Below, one piece after another: positions 13,826 to 19,439 of a stretch of 19,439 nt of DNA. The translations under genes and the position numbers were made by a program. Numbering within the stretch: the first letter of the stretch is position 1; every line of letters starts with the position of its first letter. Under the pieces are notes generated by a model. That model saw only the letters and a program-made list of their open reading frames with translations. It searched no databases and was not told the DNA's origin. Origin of the DNA: JBBSZK01 sp964354995 (GTDB lineage: Archaea; Nanobdellota; Nanobdellia; Pacearchaeales; GW2011-AR1). Location: positions 1 to 19,439 of the forward strand of contig CAYHBQ010000014.1 in the NCBI GenBank assembly GCA_964354995.1. Direction: 5' to 3'.

Positions 13826-13894
13826 ATGACCAGCACACAACAACGCAGAACGAGACGAAAGCACCAACTCAAGAAGCGTCTTCGCAAACTCTAA
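13826..13894 (+). CDS. Possible 22-residue highly basic peptide
   Basis: A tiny frame encodes MTSTQQRRTRRKHQLKKRLR plus two more residues (KL); about half the residues are Arg or Lys, with one His and no acidic residue. It starts the expected distance after a TATA-like box and ends just before the antiporter promoter. The size and composition recall very small ribosomal proteins such as eL41, but the typical tryptophan and motif order of eL41 are absent, so I do not claim identity. It may be a ribosome- or nucleic-acid-binding peptide, or chance. Confidence 0.4.
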   Translation: MTSTQQRRTRRKHQLKKRLRKL

Positions 13895-13896
13895 AG

Positions 13897-13905
13897 ATAT
13901 TTAAA
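13897..13905 (+). promoter_or_regulatory. TATA box for the antiporter gene
   Basis: ATATTTAAA is centred about 33 bp before the ATG at 13934, predicting a short leader of about 7 nt. It directly follows the stop of the 22-aa frame. Confidence 0.45.
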
Positions 13906-13933
13906 CCAGTTTTTCGTATCCACCGTCGTAAAG

Positions 13934-15634
13934 ATGGTGAATGAATTTCTACAATTTGGAATTATTATAGGTCTTGCCGCCGCACTTTCTCTTATTGCTC
14001 GGGCCATCCGACAGCCCCCGTTAATCGCCTATCTCATCGCAGGATTAGTAGTAGGTCCTCTTTTCCTTAATTTCCCTTCAAGCGATGTGCTTCACTTTTT
14101 TGCACGCCTCGGCATAGCTTTTCTTTTATTCATTGTGGGCCTTAGCCTCAATTTCAAAACACTCAAAGACGTAGGCAAAGTATCATTTATAGCAGGCGTA
14201 GGGGCCATGGCCATAGTTTCACTAGTAAGCTACTTTATCGCACTCTATTTTGGATACAGCACCACAACCGCACTCTACCTCGGTGCCGCCTTCGCATTTT
14301 CATCAACGGTAGTAGTCGTCAAACTACTTTCAGACAAGCGAGAAATAGATACATTGCATGGTAGAATTGCGTTAGGTATCCTCATTGTAGAAAACTTTGT
14401 CGCGGCAATTATGCTTGTCCTCGTTCCAGTAATTGGAGAGGCATCGTCAACCGCAATAGTCATGCAACTCGCCAAAGCGGCAGGACTCATCATCGCAGTA
14501 TTCGCTGCCTCATGGATTGTGCTCCCTTTTATATTTGGTATCGCGGCACGTTCATCAGAAACGTTGTTCCTTGTAAGCGCAGCATGGGCACTCATCGTAT
14601 CAGCAATCTTTTCAGCAGTAGGACTCCCGCTTGAAATAGGCGCATTGCTTGCAGGCGTTGCATTGGCTTCATCGAAATTCGCGCTCGACATAAGCACAAA
14701 AATGAAAGGGTTACGTGACTTTTTTGTCGTACTTTTCTTCGTCTATTTTGGAAGCCTCTTGCAAGGTCCGTTCAACACCGAAATGATTGTAGCGGCCATA
14801 ACCTTCTCGTTGTTCATCCTCATAGGAAAACCTATCGTTATTATGGCTTTCATGCGAACATTCGGATACAAAAAACGCACAAACTTCTTCGCAGGAGTGG
14901 GGCTCGCGCAGATTAGTGAGTTTTCATTAGTATTGCTTCTGGTAGGATTCACACAAGGGATAATTGGTCAATCAGCACTTACACTTGCGCTTCTGGTTGC
15001 ATTCATCACCCTTGCGTTCAGCAGTTACAGTTTATCCTATGCCCAACCCATCTTCAGAGCCCTTGCGCCCCTTCTAACTATTTTTGAGAGTTCAACGTTT
15101 GATGTAGACACACTCAGAAAAGACAAAAAATACGACATCATTCTATTTGGATACAACCGTGTCGGGTTTACACTCATTAAAGCATTTGAACGTGCGCAAA
15201 AGTCGTATCTTGTAGTGGATTATAATCCCCAAGTCATACTGGATTTAAGCAGCCGCAAAATTAACTGTGTCTATGGGGATGCGCATGACCCTGAGCTTTT
15301 CCAAGAATTGCAGCTAAACGATGCTGAGCTCGTACTTTCAACCATCCCCGATTACGACGTCAACACATTAATAAAAAAAGCAATCCATTCGAAGAAAACC
15401 GTATTTATTCCAACATCGCATACCTTTGAGAATACTGAACAACTATACACCGATGGCGCAGATTACGTCATCATGCCTCACTTCCTTGGAGGACAATATG
15501 TAGCCGATATGTTATTTGACAAAGCTTTCAGCCGCGATACACTCGCAGCCCAGGGGAAAAAACAACGTCAAGAACTGAAAGAACGCGCGCGTGAAGGACA
15601 CGTCCACCCCAGTCGAGAGCGCTACGGTCGCTAG
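13934..15634 (+). CDS. CPA2-family cation/proton antiporter with RCK (TrkA-N) domain
   Basis: Integral membrane antiporter (Kef/Na+-H+ exchanger type) expected to exchange K+ or Na+ for protons. Residues 1-385 are about a dozen hydrophobic helices with family segments 'RQPPLIAYLIAGLVVGP' (26-42) and 'LGIAFLLFIVGLSL' (59-72). Residues about 399-530 form a TrkA-N domain with a nucleotide-binding GYNRVG (406-411) and D429 after the second strand, so gating by a nucleotide is likely. The ion-site pair, usually Gln-Asp in Kef-like members, reads E153-N154 ('IVENFVAA'). The basic C-terminal tail (540-566) is poorly conserved-looking. Its end overlaps the convergent membrane protein gene by 4 bp. 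Confidence 0.9.
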   Translation: MVNEFLQFGIIIGLAAALSLIARAIRQPPLIAYLIAGLVVGPLFLNFPSSDVLHFFARLGIAFLLFIVGLSLNFKTLKDVGKVSFIAGVGAMAIVSLVSYFIALYFGYSTTTALYLGAAFAFSSTVVVVKLLSDKREIDTLHGRIALGILIVENFVAAIMLVLVPVIGEASSTAIVMQLAKAAGLIIAVFAASWIVLPFIFGIAARSSETLFLVSAAWALIVSAIFSAVGLPLEIGALLAGVALASSKFALDISTKMKGLRDFFVVLFFVYFGSLLQGPFNTEMIVAAITFSLFILIGKPIVIMAFMRTFGYKKRTNFFAGVGLAQISEFSLVLLLVGFTQGIIGQSALTLALLVAFITLAFSSYSLSYAQPIFRALAPLLTIFESSTFDVDTLRKDKKYDIILFGYNRVGFTLIKAFERAQKSYLVVDYNPQVILDLSSRKINCVYGDAHDPELFQELQLNDAELVLSTIPDYDVNTLIKKAIHSKKTVFIPTSHTFENTEQLYTDGADYVIMPHFLGGQYVADMLFDKAFSRDTLAAQGKKQRQELKERAREGHVHPSRERYGR

Positions 15635-16248
15635 TTTTCTTGGTAATCGAACAGCGTATCAAGAATACGCATGAGAAGTTCAAAAGCGGCAATAAGCAAA
15701 AAGTAATACGCAATTGAACCAAGAAACTGAGGAAGTTGTACAATCGCATCAACAAGAGAACCAAGAGGCGTTATCTCCGCGCGCGTTACGAAAACAACGA
15801 GTACCGTTAACGGAAACAGCTTTGCTAATTCTTCCGCAAGCTCCTTTCGATGATAGGCCAATATACGAACCGCGACAATAACGGCCGCAGCCAAGTTCAA
15901 AGCAGTACTAACTGATGACTCCTCAAGCATCACAAAAATAATCAGCGCAAAAACCGCGAACCAGAAGAAAATAAAAAACGGTAAAATGATGATATATTCA
16001 ATCAAGTAGAGTATAAACGCAAAAAACTTACTAAAGAAAGGATGTTCTGATTGATTATAACGTGCCAAATTAAGCTTTAGAATATCTTTATGGGCAATAA
16101 TCCGATACACTTTCCAAATAAACAAAGCGTAGAGCGTTATAATGACCGCCAAAACTATGACATTTACAATCGCGCGATATTCTGGCGGAATGGCTCCGAT
16201 TAGTGAATTTAAAATCAAGGAAATATCGGCAATCATCTCTTTTTTCAT
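15631..16248 (-). CDS. Hypothetical multi-span membrane protein, 205 aa
   Basis: I do not recognise a family. Hydrophobic segments near 25-48, 73-105 (long, possibly two helices), 110-130, 144-156 and 172-192 suggest about five membrane spans; a conserved-looking basic loop 'RYNQSEHPFF' lies between the first two. The C-terminus 'MRILDTLFDYQEN' is cytoplasmic-like. It diverges from serS, and the two share a nearly symmetrical TATA sequence at 16263-16270, which on the minus strand fits the second ATG (16236) about as well as 16248. It converges on the antiporter. No transport motif is seen. Confidence 0.75.
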   Translation of the reverse strand: MKKEMIADISLILNSLIGAIPPEYRAIVNVIVLAVIITLYALFIWKVYRIIAHKDILKLNLARYNQSEHPFFSKFFAFILYLIEYIIILPFFIFFWFAVFALIIFVMLEESSVSTALNLAAAVIVAVRILAYHRKELAEELAKLFPLTVLVVFVTRAEITPLGSLVDAIVQLPQFLGSIAYYFLLIAAFELLMRILDTLFDYQEN

Positions 16249-16262
16249 TCAGACCGCTAATC

Positions 16263-16270
16263 TTTAAATA
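16263..16270. promoter_or_regulatory. Shared TATA box between serS and the 205-aa membrane protein
   Basis: TTTAAATA is centred 25 bp upstream of the serS ATG (16292), giving a leaderless mRNA. Read on the minus strand as TATTTAAA, it predicts a start near 16241, between the two candidate ATGs of the membrane protein. Confidence 0.5.
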
Positions 16271-16291
16271 ACCTTCTCCCATAAAGAGGAC

Positions 16292-17572
16292 ATGCTAGAC
16301 ATACGTCTTGTGCGCGAACACCCCGAAGTGATAAAAGAGACCATCAAGAAAAAAGGCAAGCTCGAAAAACTTAAACTTCTTGAAGAGACGATTAAAAAAG
16401 ACAGCGATTGGCGCACATTAAAGGCAGAGGTTGATAAGTTTCGTGCCGATCGTAACGCGATTTCAAAACGGATAGGAGATGCAAAGAAATCAGGCAGTTC
16501 GACAACCGCGTTGCTCAAAAAAGCAAGTACAATCCCTGAAAAAATTGCTAAAGTAGAGTCTAAGGCAGGGATATTAGAAGCACGTGTACAAGAGCTGCTT
16601 AAACAGCTCCCCAATGCAATGCATCCTTCAGTACCATTAGGAAAAAGCGACAAAGACAACGTAGAGCTCAAAGCAATAGGAAAACCAGGAAAATTCGAGT
16701 TCCCCGTCGTTTCACACGCCGAGCTTGCAGAATCACTCGGACTTGCCGATTTTGACGCCTCAGCACGCACCTCCGGAAATGGATTTTATTACCTTGAAGG
16801 GGACCTTGCGCTGCTTAATCAAGCGCTCATCCGATATGGGATAGATACCATGGTAGCAAAAGGATTCACGTATGTTGAAACACCTTTGCTTCTGCGCGGA
16901 GAAGTTATACGAAACGTGACTGACCTCAACGATATGCAAAATCAGATTTACAAGGCAGACGAAGACCTCTATCTTATTGGCACAAGCGAGCACTCGCTCA
17001 TCGGCCGTCATATCGACACAATTATTCCTGAAAAAAAGCTTCCCCTAAAGCATACATCTTATTCCATGTGCTTCAGAAAAGAAATTGGAAGCCACGGACT
17101 CGACCAGAAAGGGCTGTTTAGAACACATCAGTTTAACAAGATTGAAATGATTGTGATTTGTACGCCCGAAGAATCAATGAAACACTATGAAGAAATGCAA
17201 GCGATTACCATTGAACTATTCAAGGGGCTTGGGGTTCCTATCAGGGTGCTCGCTATCTGCTCAGGAGATTTAGGGGACTTAAAGCACATCCAAGTAGACA
17301 TTGAAGCGTGGTCCCCTCGCACAAAGGCTTATTTCGAAGTGGGATCATGTTCTAATCTAACCGACGCACAAGCACGTCGTTTGAAAATTAGATGTGACGG
17401 CCCTCGAGGACGATACGTGCCACACACGTTAAACAATACGGCAATCGCAACTTCGCGCGCGCTAGTGGCTATACTTGAAAACTATCAGCAAAAAGACGGA
17501 AGCGTGAAAATCCCCGAAGTATTACAGCCGTATATGCACGGCAAAAAGATGCTTACCGCGCGTTCTCGATAA
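16292..17572 (+). CDS. serS: Seryl-tRNA synthetase
   Basis: Class II synthetase that charges serine onto tRNA-Ser, one of which lies at 8411-8492. The 426 residues show the N-terminal coiled-coil arm (about 1-108) that recognises the long variable arm of tRNA-Ser. The catalytic domain follows: 'YLIGTSEHSLIGRH' (227-240, the TxE serine site), motif 2 'FRKEIGSHG...GLFRTHQFNKIE' (261-285) and motif 3 'NTAIATSRALVAILENYQ' (382-399). It is the standard bacterial/archaeal type, not the rare methanogen type. Leaderless start from a TATA box shared with the divergent gene. Confidence 0.97.
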   Translation: MLDIRLVREHPEVIKETIKKKGKLEKLKLLEETIKKDSDWRTLKAEVDKFRADRNAISKRIGDAKKSGSSTTALLKKASTIPEKIAKVESKAGILEARVQELLKQLPNAMHPSVPLGKSDKDNVELKAIGKPGKFEFPVVSHAELAESLGLADFDASARTSGNGFYYLEGDLALLNQALIRYGIDTMVAKGFTYVETPLLLRGEVIRNVTDLNDMQNQIYKADEDLYLIGTSEHSLIGRHIDTIIPEKKLPLKHTSYSMCFRKEIGSHGLDQKGLFRTHQFNKIEMIVICTPEESMKHYEEMQAITIELFKGLGVPIRVLAICSGDLGDLKHIQVDIEAWSPRTKAYFEVGSCSNLTDAQARRLKIRCDGPRGRYVPHTLNNTAIATSRALVAILENYQQKDGSVKIPEVLQPYMHGKKMLTARSR

Positions 17573-17625
17573 AAAAGTCGCTGTGTGATTCCTCGGCTTT
17601 AAGCCGAGATTTTCTTGCGACTTTT
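17573..17625. repeat. Nested inverted repeat 1 downstream of serS
   Basis: AAAAGTCG (17573-17580) pairs with CGACTTTT (17618-17625), enclosing the hairpin CTCGGCT-TTA-AGCCGAG (17592-17608). It starts directly after the serS stop, so it could be a 3' UTR structure or terminator. Confidence 0.5.
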
Positions 17626-17631
17626 GATGCT

Positions 17632-17680
17632 CAAGGAACTACCCTGCCTTAAAGGGCACGGTTTTCTGTCACGTTCCTTG
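17632..17680. repeat. Nested inverted repeat 2 downstream of serS
   Basis: CAAGGAAC (17632-17639) pairs with GTTCCTTG (17673-17680), enclosing a smaller stem TGCC-TTAAAG-GGCA (17645-17658) and an ACGG-TTTT-CTGT stem (17658-17668, sharing one base). The architecture repeats that of the preceding element, an 8-bp closing stem with inner hairpins, but with no sequence similarity. Confidence 0.45.
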
Positions 17681-17683
17681 ACA

Positions 17684-17710
17684 TAAAAAATAAAAATAAA
17701 AATAAAAAAA
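17684..17710 (-). terminator. T-rich terminator of the DoxX gene
   Basis: The minus strand reads as successive T runs of five to seven separated by single A bases, starting 5 nt after the DoxX stop codon. Such tracts terminate archaeal RNA polymerase. The plus strand appears as repeated TAAAAA units. Confidence 0.5.
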
Positions 17711-17714
17711 GACT

Positions 17715-18116
17715 TTATTTGCGCCCGCGAGAGCTTTCCATAGGGCCCTTCATACCGTCAGACCTGTTCGTCATAACACCAAGCCACCAATAGTTGGTTA
17801 TGGCCACAAGATGAAGCAAAACGCTCGGAAGTTGAGTATCCGCAAGGTTACTCCAAGGAATAGTAACTAACGTTGCTACCGAGAGAATAAATGCGGGAGG
17901 CCACGCTGTGTACTGAAGTTTCCAATTGGCAAGGATTGCGATACCGAATACAATTTCTGAGAGGATAAGTATCCACGCAAAAAACCCAGGTAGCGGGAAT
18001 CCAAATCCGCCCAACATGCCCGTTACGTTCGTAGGAGTAATGACAAATAATTTCATTAGCCCTGGAACAAGCATGAGCAAACCCAACAAGATTCGATTGA
18101 CTAATTTAACACACAT
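17715..18116 (-). CDS. DoxX-family membrane protein
   Basis: A 133-residue protein with four hydrophobic segments (about 7-25, 45-64, 72-87, 98-115) and the DoxX-like start 'NRILLGLLMLVPGLMKLF', followed by 'GFPLPGFFAWILILSEIVFGIAIL'. DoxX/DoxD-type proteins are four-helix membrane proteins linked to respiration or redox functions in some organisms; the role here is unknown. Unlike its leaderless neighbours it has a strong ribosome binding site (AAAGGAGGA, 18126-18134) about 10 nt before the ATG. It follows the 73-aa membrane protein gene after 36 bp on the same strand, so the two may form an operon. Confidence 0.8.
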   Translation of the reverse strand: MCVKLVNRILLGLLMLVPGLMKLFVITPTNVTGMLGGFGFPLPGFFAWILILSEIVFGIAILANWKLQYTAWPPAFILSVATLVTIPWSNLADTQLPSVLLHLVAITNYWWLGVMTNRSDGMKGPMESSRGRK

Positions 18117-18152
18117 AGTTTAATGTCCTCCTTTCATTGGTATAAGTTAAAA

Positions 18153-18374
18153 CTATTCCTTTCTCTTAATATATAAAGTTAAGGCAACAAGGCAACCCAA
18201 CACAGTAAGCACAATGAGCGACCAACCCAGAATAGCACCAGCAATTTCGGGAATATAGGGGATAACAACGGCCTTAGTGACCAGAATGGTTCCTTGTATA
18301 AACGCAAGTGCCACACCAATTACCCACCCAATGACATTCAATAACCGTTCAGCGACCGAAGATTCTCCAATCAT
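18153..18374 (-). CDS. Hypothetical two-helix membrane protein, 73 aa
   Basis: Not recognised. Two hydrophobic stretches ('LLNVIGWVIGVALAFIQGTI', about 11-30, and 'AGAILGWSLIVLTVLGCLVA', about 45-64) and a short basic C-terminal tail (KRKE) suggest a hairpin membrane protein. A TATA-like TTTATATA at 18403-18410 is centred about 33 bp upstream of the ATG, and a 12-bp perfect palindrome ACGATATATCGT (18385-18396) lies between them, a possible operator. Likely co-transcribed with the DoxX gene downstream. Confidence 0.65.
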   Translation of the reverse strand: MIGESSVAERLLNVIGWVIGVALAFIQGTILVTKAVVIPYIPEIAGAILGWSLIVLTVLGCLVALTLYIKRKE

Positions 18375-18402
18375 ATGTTCTAAAACGATATATCGTATAT
18401 GC

Positions 18403-18411
18403 TATATAAAC
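18403..18411 (-). promoter_or_regulatory. TATA-like box for the 73-aa gene
   Basis: GTTTATATA on the minus strand, centred about 33 bp from the ATG at 18374, giving a leader of about 7 nt. It touches the 3' end of the helicase gene. Confidence 0.35.
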
Positions 18412-19439
18412 CTATTGCGTTTTTTGCAGTTGTTGTATTGCTTCAAGCACACGCGTGTCGGGAGAGAGCACATACACATGATCGGTAGGTGAACGTAACG
18501 CTCGATAAAGGCGCTGTAAAAACTCACGCTGCGCTTTATCTTTGTAACATTCCCAGAAATAAGAGGGATGTGTACGTTCGAGTACACGCCAAAAGATATC
18601 TCTCGGATTGGGATTAGGATATTTAGTGAATATAATCGCATTGCACGTATCTCCTGGAAAGTCCACACCGCGTGAACATTTAGTAGTGGCAAGTGTGTCG
18701 CTCAGTTTCGATTTGAAAAGTGAGATAAGACGCCCCGTTTTATCAGAAAATTGTAATTCTTTTAATTGTTCTCGAGGCATAACGTGCGTCAACTCGTACT
18801 GATACGTTTCCTCCATCGTGGGAAGGTCTTCAAATGCATTGACGTGTACAAGAAGTGGCCGAGGTGCCTTCGCCCAACAGGCACCCAAAGCACGCAAATA
18901 AAGCGCACGACTATCTTTTTTTGAAGAAAGATTGGAATAACGACAATCCATCTCGTGACCGGTTCGAATAATTTCAATCGTTCCAGGAGCTTTTGTTTCG
19001 GCCTCAATAATAACAAAGTTTTTGATACCGAATATGTCTCGCAGCACATCAGGACTATGCAACGTACCCGACATTAATACGAGCGCTTTATTTTTACGTA
19101 CAATTTCTGCAAATCGCTTTGAAATATTGGTCGTTACCAATTCAACAACCAAATCATCTTCATATTTCTTATAGGTAAGAAACGTTTCATCAACGAACGG
19201 AGCAAAAGAACGCGCAACTTCTAAGGCTTGAGCCACATAACTCGTCTCATCGAGACCCGCTTCATCCTGAAGCGCAGGATTTTCTGCGAGATTTTTCAAA
19301 ATAATGCCTACTTTTGTCTCCCGCACCGGTGTAATCTCTTTTTCGTTGAATCCGAGCGCGCCTACACGTTTTTCCTCAATCTTAATAGCCTCGCGAATTG
19401 CCTCAAGGGCATCTTCCGTTTTTTCATTAATGGGAGCAA
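18412..19439 (-). CDS. Rad3/XPD-like superfamily 2 helicase, C-terminal part (5' end outside window)
   Basis: The reading frame continues without a stop to the window edge, so the N-terminus with Walker A and DEAH boxes is missing; a GTG at 19326 is internal, not the start. About 342 residues are visible. 'LVLMSGTLHSPDVLRDIFG' is the Rad3-type motif III/IV region. 'LLVHVNAFED' and 'TKCSRGVDFPG' (motif V) belong to the second helicase domain (HELICc2), and 'LQRLYRALRSPTDHVYVLS' is the motif VI region with its arginine finger. In XPD/DinG relatives these unwind DNA 5' to 3' in repair. The canonical QxxGRxxR of motif VI is varied (QRLYRALR). Confidence 0.88.
   Translation of the reverse strand, partial: APINEKTEDALEAIREAIKIEEKRVGALGFNEKEITPVRETKVGIILKNLAENPALQDEAGLDETSYVAQALEVARSFAPFVDETFLTYKKYEDDLVVELVTTNISKRFAEIVRKNKALVLMSGTLHSPDVLRDIFGIKNFVIIEAETKAPGTIEIIRTGHEMDCRYSNLSSKKDSRALYLRALGACWAKAPRPLLVHVNAFEDLPTMEETYQYELTHVMPREQLKELQFSDKTGRLISLFKSKLSDTLATTKCSRGVDFPGDTCNAIIFTKYPNPNPRDIFWRVLERTHPSYFWECYKDKAQREFLQRLYRALRSPTDHVYVLSPDTRVLEAIQQLQKTQ

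Noticed and set aside
13826..13894. Calling the 22-aa peptide ribosomal protein eL41.
   Set aside because: Composition is similar but the characteristic Trp and basic repeat order are absent, so only a generic basic peptide is reported.
14275..14697. 140-residue open frame opposite the antiporter on the minus strand.
   Set aside because: Antisense shadow of a conserved membrane protein gene with no family resemblance.
8411..17572. Functional linkage of tRNA-Ser and serS because both occur in this window.
   Set aside because: They are 7.8 kb apart on opposite strands with unrelated genes between; probably coincidence.

Overview
This window looks like a chromosomal segment of an archaeon, most likely one of the small-genome DPANN-type lineages (Woesearchaeota-like). 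The lineage is inferred; the archaeal assignment is better supported. The evidence is A/T-rich TATA boxes centred about 25 bp upstream of many start codons, which implies leaderless mRNAs; an archaeal class I fructose-bisphosphate aldolase; a short archaeal triosephosphate isomerase; archaeal-type ribosomal protein uS10; a SFM1-type SPOUT methyltransferase (archaea/eukaryotes); and a tRNA-Ser with no encoded CCA. Genes are densely packed, often with 4-bp ATGA overlaps.

Region 1 (1-7740) is carbohydrate metabolism. A phosphohexomutase (14-1372) converges on an unrecognised 135-aa gene. A divergent promoter region at about 1795-1846 then drives a nine-gene plus-strand operon: fba, tpiA, pgl, zwf, a small Nif3/YqfO-like domain protein, a ribbon-helix-helix antitoxin, a MazF/PemK-family toxin, gnd and a SFM1-like methyltransferase. 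It joins lower glycolysis to a complete classical oxidative pentose phosphate pathway (zwf-pgl-gnd), which most archaea lack, and carries a toxin-antitoxin pair translationally coupled to gnd.

Region 2 (7741-8410) is largely non-coding. It holds two tandem, diverged copies of a structured element offset by 234 bp. Read on the minus strand, each copy has a TATA box, a tetraloop hairpin and a perfect or near-perfect 12-bp stem followed by T-rich sequence. I interpret them as two small RNA genes of unknown type. A tRNA-Ser(GGA) follows on the same strand.

Region 3 (8411-13730) is mainly pyrimidine deoxynucleotide metabolism: tmk, a fused two-domain ThyX whose halves keep complementary parts of the active-site motif, dut, a Nudix hydrolase and a 5'(3')-deoxyribonucleotidase. 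These are interspersed with uS10, an unknown gene and a GC-rich inverted repeat.

Region 4 (13731-19439) holds a possible 22-aa basic peptide, a CPA2-type cation/proton antiporter with an RCK domain and an unusual ion-site motif, a membrane protein, seryl-tRNA synthetase, two nested inverted-repeat structures, a DoxX-family protein, a two-helix membrane protein and the C-terminal part of a Rad3/XPD-like helicase that runs off the window edge.
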